Part shown: piece by piece, positions 5,125 to 6,532 of the stretch
Position numbering within the stretch: the stretch's first letter is position 1
How the letters are laid out: every line of letters starts with the position of its first letter
NCBI GenBank assembly: GCA_020344435.1
Contig: CP070826.1
Coordinates: 229,863-236,394 of the forward strand
Source of the DNA: Candidatus Bathyarchaeota archaeon
GTDB taxonomy: Archaea > Thermoproteota > Bathyarchaeia > Bathyarchaeales > Bathyarchaeaceae
Direction of reading: 5' to 3'
DNA: 6,532 nt
The notes under the pieces: model-generated
Seen by the model: the letters and a program-made list of their open reading frames with translations, nothing else
What the model was told of the DNA's origin: nothing
The model's database searches: none
Program-made: the position numbers and the translations under genes

Positions 5125-6426
5125 TTGAGAATCGGATTCTTCGTCTGGGAATATCCTCCAAAACTTGTCGGTGGCCTAGGCACATATGCCGAATACATAA
5201 CTAGAGAATTCGTTGCCCTGGGCCACGACGTCACAGTTTTTACGCTCAACCCTGGAGATCTGAAGACGAGAGAAGTGTTCAGGGGAGTGGAAATTCACAG
5301 GCCCATGATTGCAGACGCAAGCAACGTGTTTCCAATGTTCGTCACAGAGGACCTGAAGAGATGGGGAACAAACATCCGCTTCTTCAACGATCTCTTCATC
5401 TACAACATTCTAGGCGCAGCAAAGCTCATCAACCAGCTGATCAAGAAGGAAGGCTATCATTTCGATATGGTGTGCGTTCACGACTGGCTGAGTGGTACCT
5501 CAGGTATCATAGCAAAGAATGAGACTGATGTACCCGTGGTCTTCCATGTGCACAGCACTGAATGGGGAAGAAGCGGCGATCGAGGCTCAGAGGTCGTGTC
5601 CCATCTCGAAGTGGCGACGGCTGAGGCTGCAGATCGAATAATCACAGTAAGCCACGCTATGAGAGATGACCTAGCCCGGCATGGCTGGCCCAGATCAAAG
5701 ATCAGTGTAGTCTGGAATGGCGTGAGTCCCGAGCGATATGACCCAAGGAAAAGCCGCAAAGACGATGTGGCAGAACTGCGGAGGAAATATGGCATCCAAG
5801 ACGATGAATGCATGCTATTCTTCTTAGGACGCTTGACTTGGGTCAAAGGTGTGAGAAACCTAGTTCAAGCGATGCCCTTAATTCTTGAAGAGTATCCGAA
5901 GACAAAGCTTGTGGTTCTGGGCAAAGGGGAGCAGCAGAGAGACCTAATCGAGACAGCGAACAGGCTTGGGATAAGTGACGAAGTCGTCTGCCGCTACGAG
6001 TTTGTATCAGAGGATGAAAGGATTCTGCATTATGCCGCCTCCGACGTCTGTATTTTTCCCTCCACCTACGAGCCTTTTGGCATAGTCAGTCTCGAAGCTA
6101 TGTCCATGGCAAAGCCGCTGGTTGTGGGGGCTCATGGAGTAGTTGGATTCCGAGAGCAAGTGATACCGTCGGGGCCGGATCAGAATGGGATTCACATCAA
6201 CGGGGGCGATTCTGCCGACATAGCTTGGGGCGTGAAGCAGGTGTTGAAGGACCCAGAGAGGGCGAAGAAGTGGGGTGAAAGAGGCCGTGAAAGGGTTCTG
6301 CAGTACTTCACGTGGAGGAAGGCAGCTGAACAGACAATCCAGGTATACGACGCTCCAACTCCTGGTCCAGAACAGGAATTATCTCTGGAGACATGTGAAA
6401 CTCTCAAGACTCGAGCAGAGACGTGA
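5125..6426 (+). CDS. GT4-type glycosyltransferase (GT-B fold), glycogen-synthase-like
   Basis: From TTG 5125 the protein has 433 residues and opens with the typical M-R-I-G-F-F-V-W-E-Y-P-P. The N-terminal Rossmann domain has the glycine-rich acceptor loop G-G-L-G (16-19), H-D-W (119-121) and H-V-H-S-T-E-W (141-147), plus V-W-N-G-V (196-200) before the linker. The C-terminal domain starts with F-L-G-R-L-T-W-V-K-G (233-242) and holds the nucleotide-sugar E-x7-E motif, E316-P-F-G-I-V-S-L-E324. These are hallmarks of retaining GT4 enzymes. There is no signal peptide or membrane helix, so it is cytoplasmic. Operon partnership with FBP aldolase/phosphatase and the starch/glycogen-synthase-like opening fit storage-polysaccharide synthesis, but a role in other glycoconjugates cannot be excluded; donor and acceptor are not readable. 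The last ~25 residues (P-T-P-G-P onward) are a low-complexity acidic tail. GTG 5116 is an alternative start adding three residues. Confidence 0.92.
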   Translation: MRIGFFVWEYPPKLVGGLGTYAEYITREFVALGHDVTVFTLNPGDLKTREVFRGVEIHRPMIADASNVFPMFVTEDLKRWGTNIRFFNDLFIYNILGAAKLINQLIKKEGYHFDMVCVHDWLSGTSGIIAKNETDVPVVFHVHSTEWGRSGDRGSEVVSHLEVATAEAADRIITVSHAMRDDLARHGWPRSKISVVWNGVSPERYDPRKSRKDDVAELRRKYGIQDDECMLFFLGRLTWVKGVRNLVQAMPLILEEYPKTKLVVLGKGEQQRDLIETANRLGISDEVVCRYEFVSEDERILHYAASDVCIFPSTYEPFGIVSLEAMSMAKPLVVGAHGVVGFREQVIPSGPDQNGIHINGGDSADIAWGVKQVLKDPERAKKWGERGRERVLQYFTWRKAAEQTIQVYDAPTPGPEQELSLETCETLKTRAET

Positions 6427-6462
6427 GAATAGCAGCCAAGTCAAGAACTGAAGAGCATGACC

Positions 6463-6532
6463 TCATCTAGCTCTTTTCTTTGCCTTGGTGCTTTTCTTTC
6501 CTTTCTTGATAGGTTTCTTCTCTACTGTCTTT
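6463..6532 (-). CDS. Lysine-rich C-terminal tail of a minus-strand protein, partial
   Basis: Reading the minus strand from the right edge (first full codon at 6531) gives 22 residues, beginning KTVEKKPIKKGKK and ending in A-R before a TGA at 6463-6465. Twelve of the 22 residues are lysine or arginine. Such tails are common on archaeal nucleic-acid-binding and ribosome-associated proteins, but the body of the protein is outside the window and cannot be identified. The stop is convergent with the glycosyltransferase stop, 36 nt away. Another minus frame is also lysine/glutamate-rich and ends at a TAG at 6468-6470; I prefer this frame because of its A/K/P/G/T composition. Confidence is limited by the short length. 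Confidence 0.5.
   Translation of the reverse strand, partial: KTVEKKPIKKGKKSTKAKKRAR
6471..6507 (+). terminator. Pyrimidine-rich tract possibly ending the glycosyltransferase transcript
   Basis: CTCTTTTCTT (6471-6480) and the run CTTTTCTTTCCTTTCTT (6491-6507) lie 45-80 nt downstream of the stop codon. Archaeal transcription often ends at T-rich stretches without a hairpin. The tract is also the complement of the lysine codons of the minus-strand gene, so it may be only a by-product of coding. Confidence 0.25.

Overview
This window looks archaeal. The coding sequence is dense, arginine is mostly AGA/AGG, Shine-Dalgarno sites are of the GGTGA type, the likely promoters are TATA-box-like, and the gene set is typical of anaerobic archaea: a tungsten aldehyde:ferredoxin oxidoreductase family enzyme, a bifunctional fructose-1,6-bisphosphate aldolase/phosphatase and small stand-alone CBS proteins. 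A Bathyarchaeia-like or other uncultured anaerobic lineage would fit, but that placement is inference; the sequence alone does not fix the taxon.

Region 1 (1-2240, + strand) is a two-gene operon. It holds the 3' nine-tenths of an aldehyde:ferredoxin oxidoreductase family subunit, cut by the left edge, and 12 nt downstream a 162-residue ferredoxin-like protein with sixteen cysteines arranged for four [4Fe-4S] clusters. Together they look like a catalytic subunit plus a dedicated electron-transfer subunit, comparable to the WOR5 or AorAB/BamBC type of two-subunit enzyme.

Region 2 (2241-3812, + strand) is a small regulatory-looking cluster: a two-CBS protein, a 101-residue helical protein of unknown function 14 nt downstream, and a second paralogous two-CBS protein. 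The second CBS gene has its own complex upstream region, with a perfect 8-bp inverted repeat and two tandem TATA-like elements. Both CBS proteins end in a shared basic tail (P-x-[KR]-x0-1-M-K-K-V). Neither CBS gene has a convincing Shine-Dalgarno site.

Region 3 (3813-6426, + strand) is a promoter followed by the FBP aldolase/phosphatase gene and a GT4-type glycosyltransferase gene. Their junction is overlapped or tightly coupled: the aldolase/phosphatase stop codon lies in the Shine-Dalgarno site of the glycosyltransferase. The pair links the last step of gluconeogenesis to sugar-polymer or glycoconjugate synthesis.

Region 4 (6427-6532) is a short convergent gap followed by the lysine-rich C-terminal tail of a minus-strand gene that runs off the right edge.

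No RNA gene, mobile element, CRISPR array or frameshifted gene was seen. The window reads as ordinary archaeal metabolism. The features most worth a second look are the CBS / small helical protein / CBS cluster, with the control region in front of the second CBS gene, and the unassigned substrate of the tungsten enzyme.
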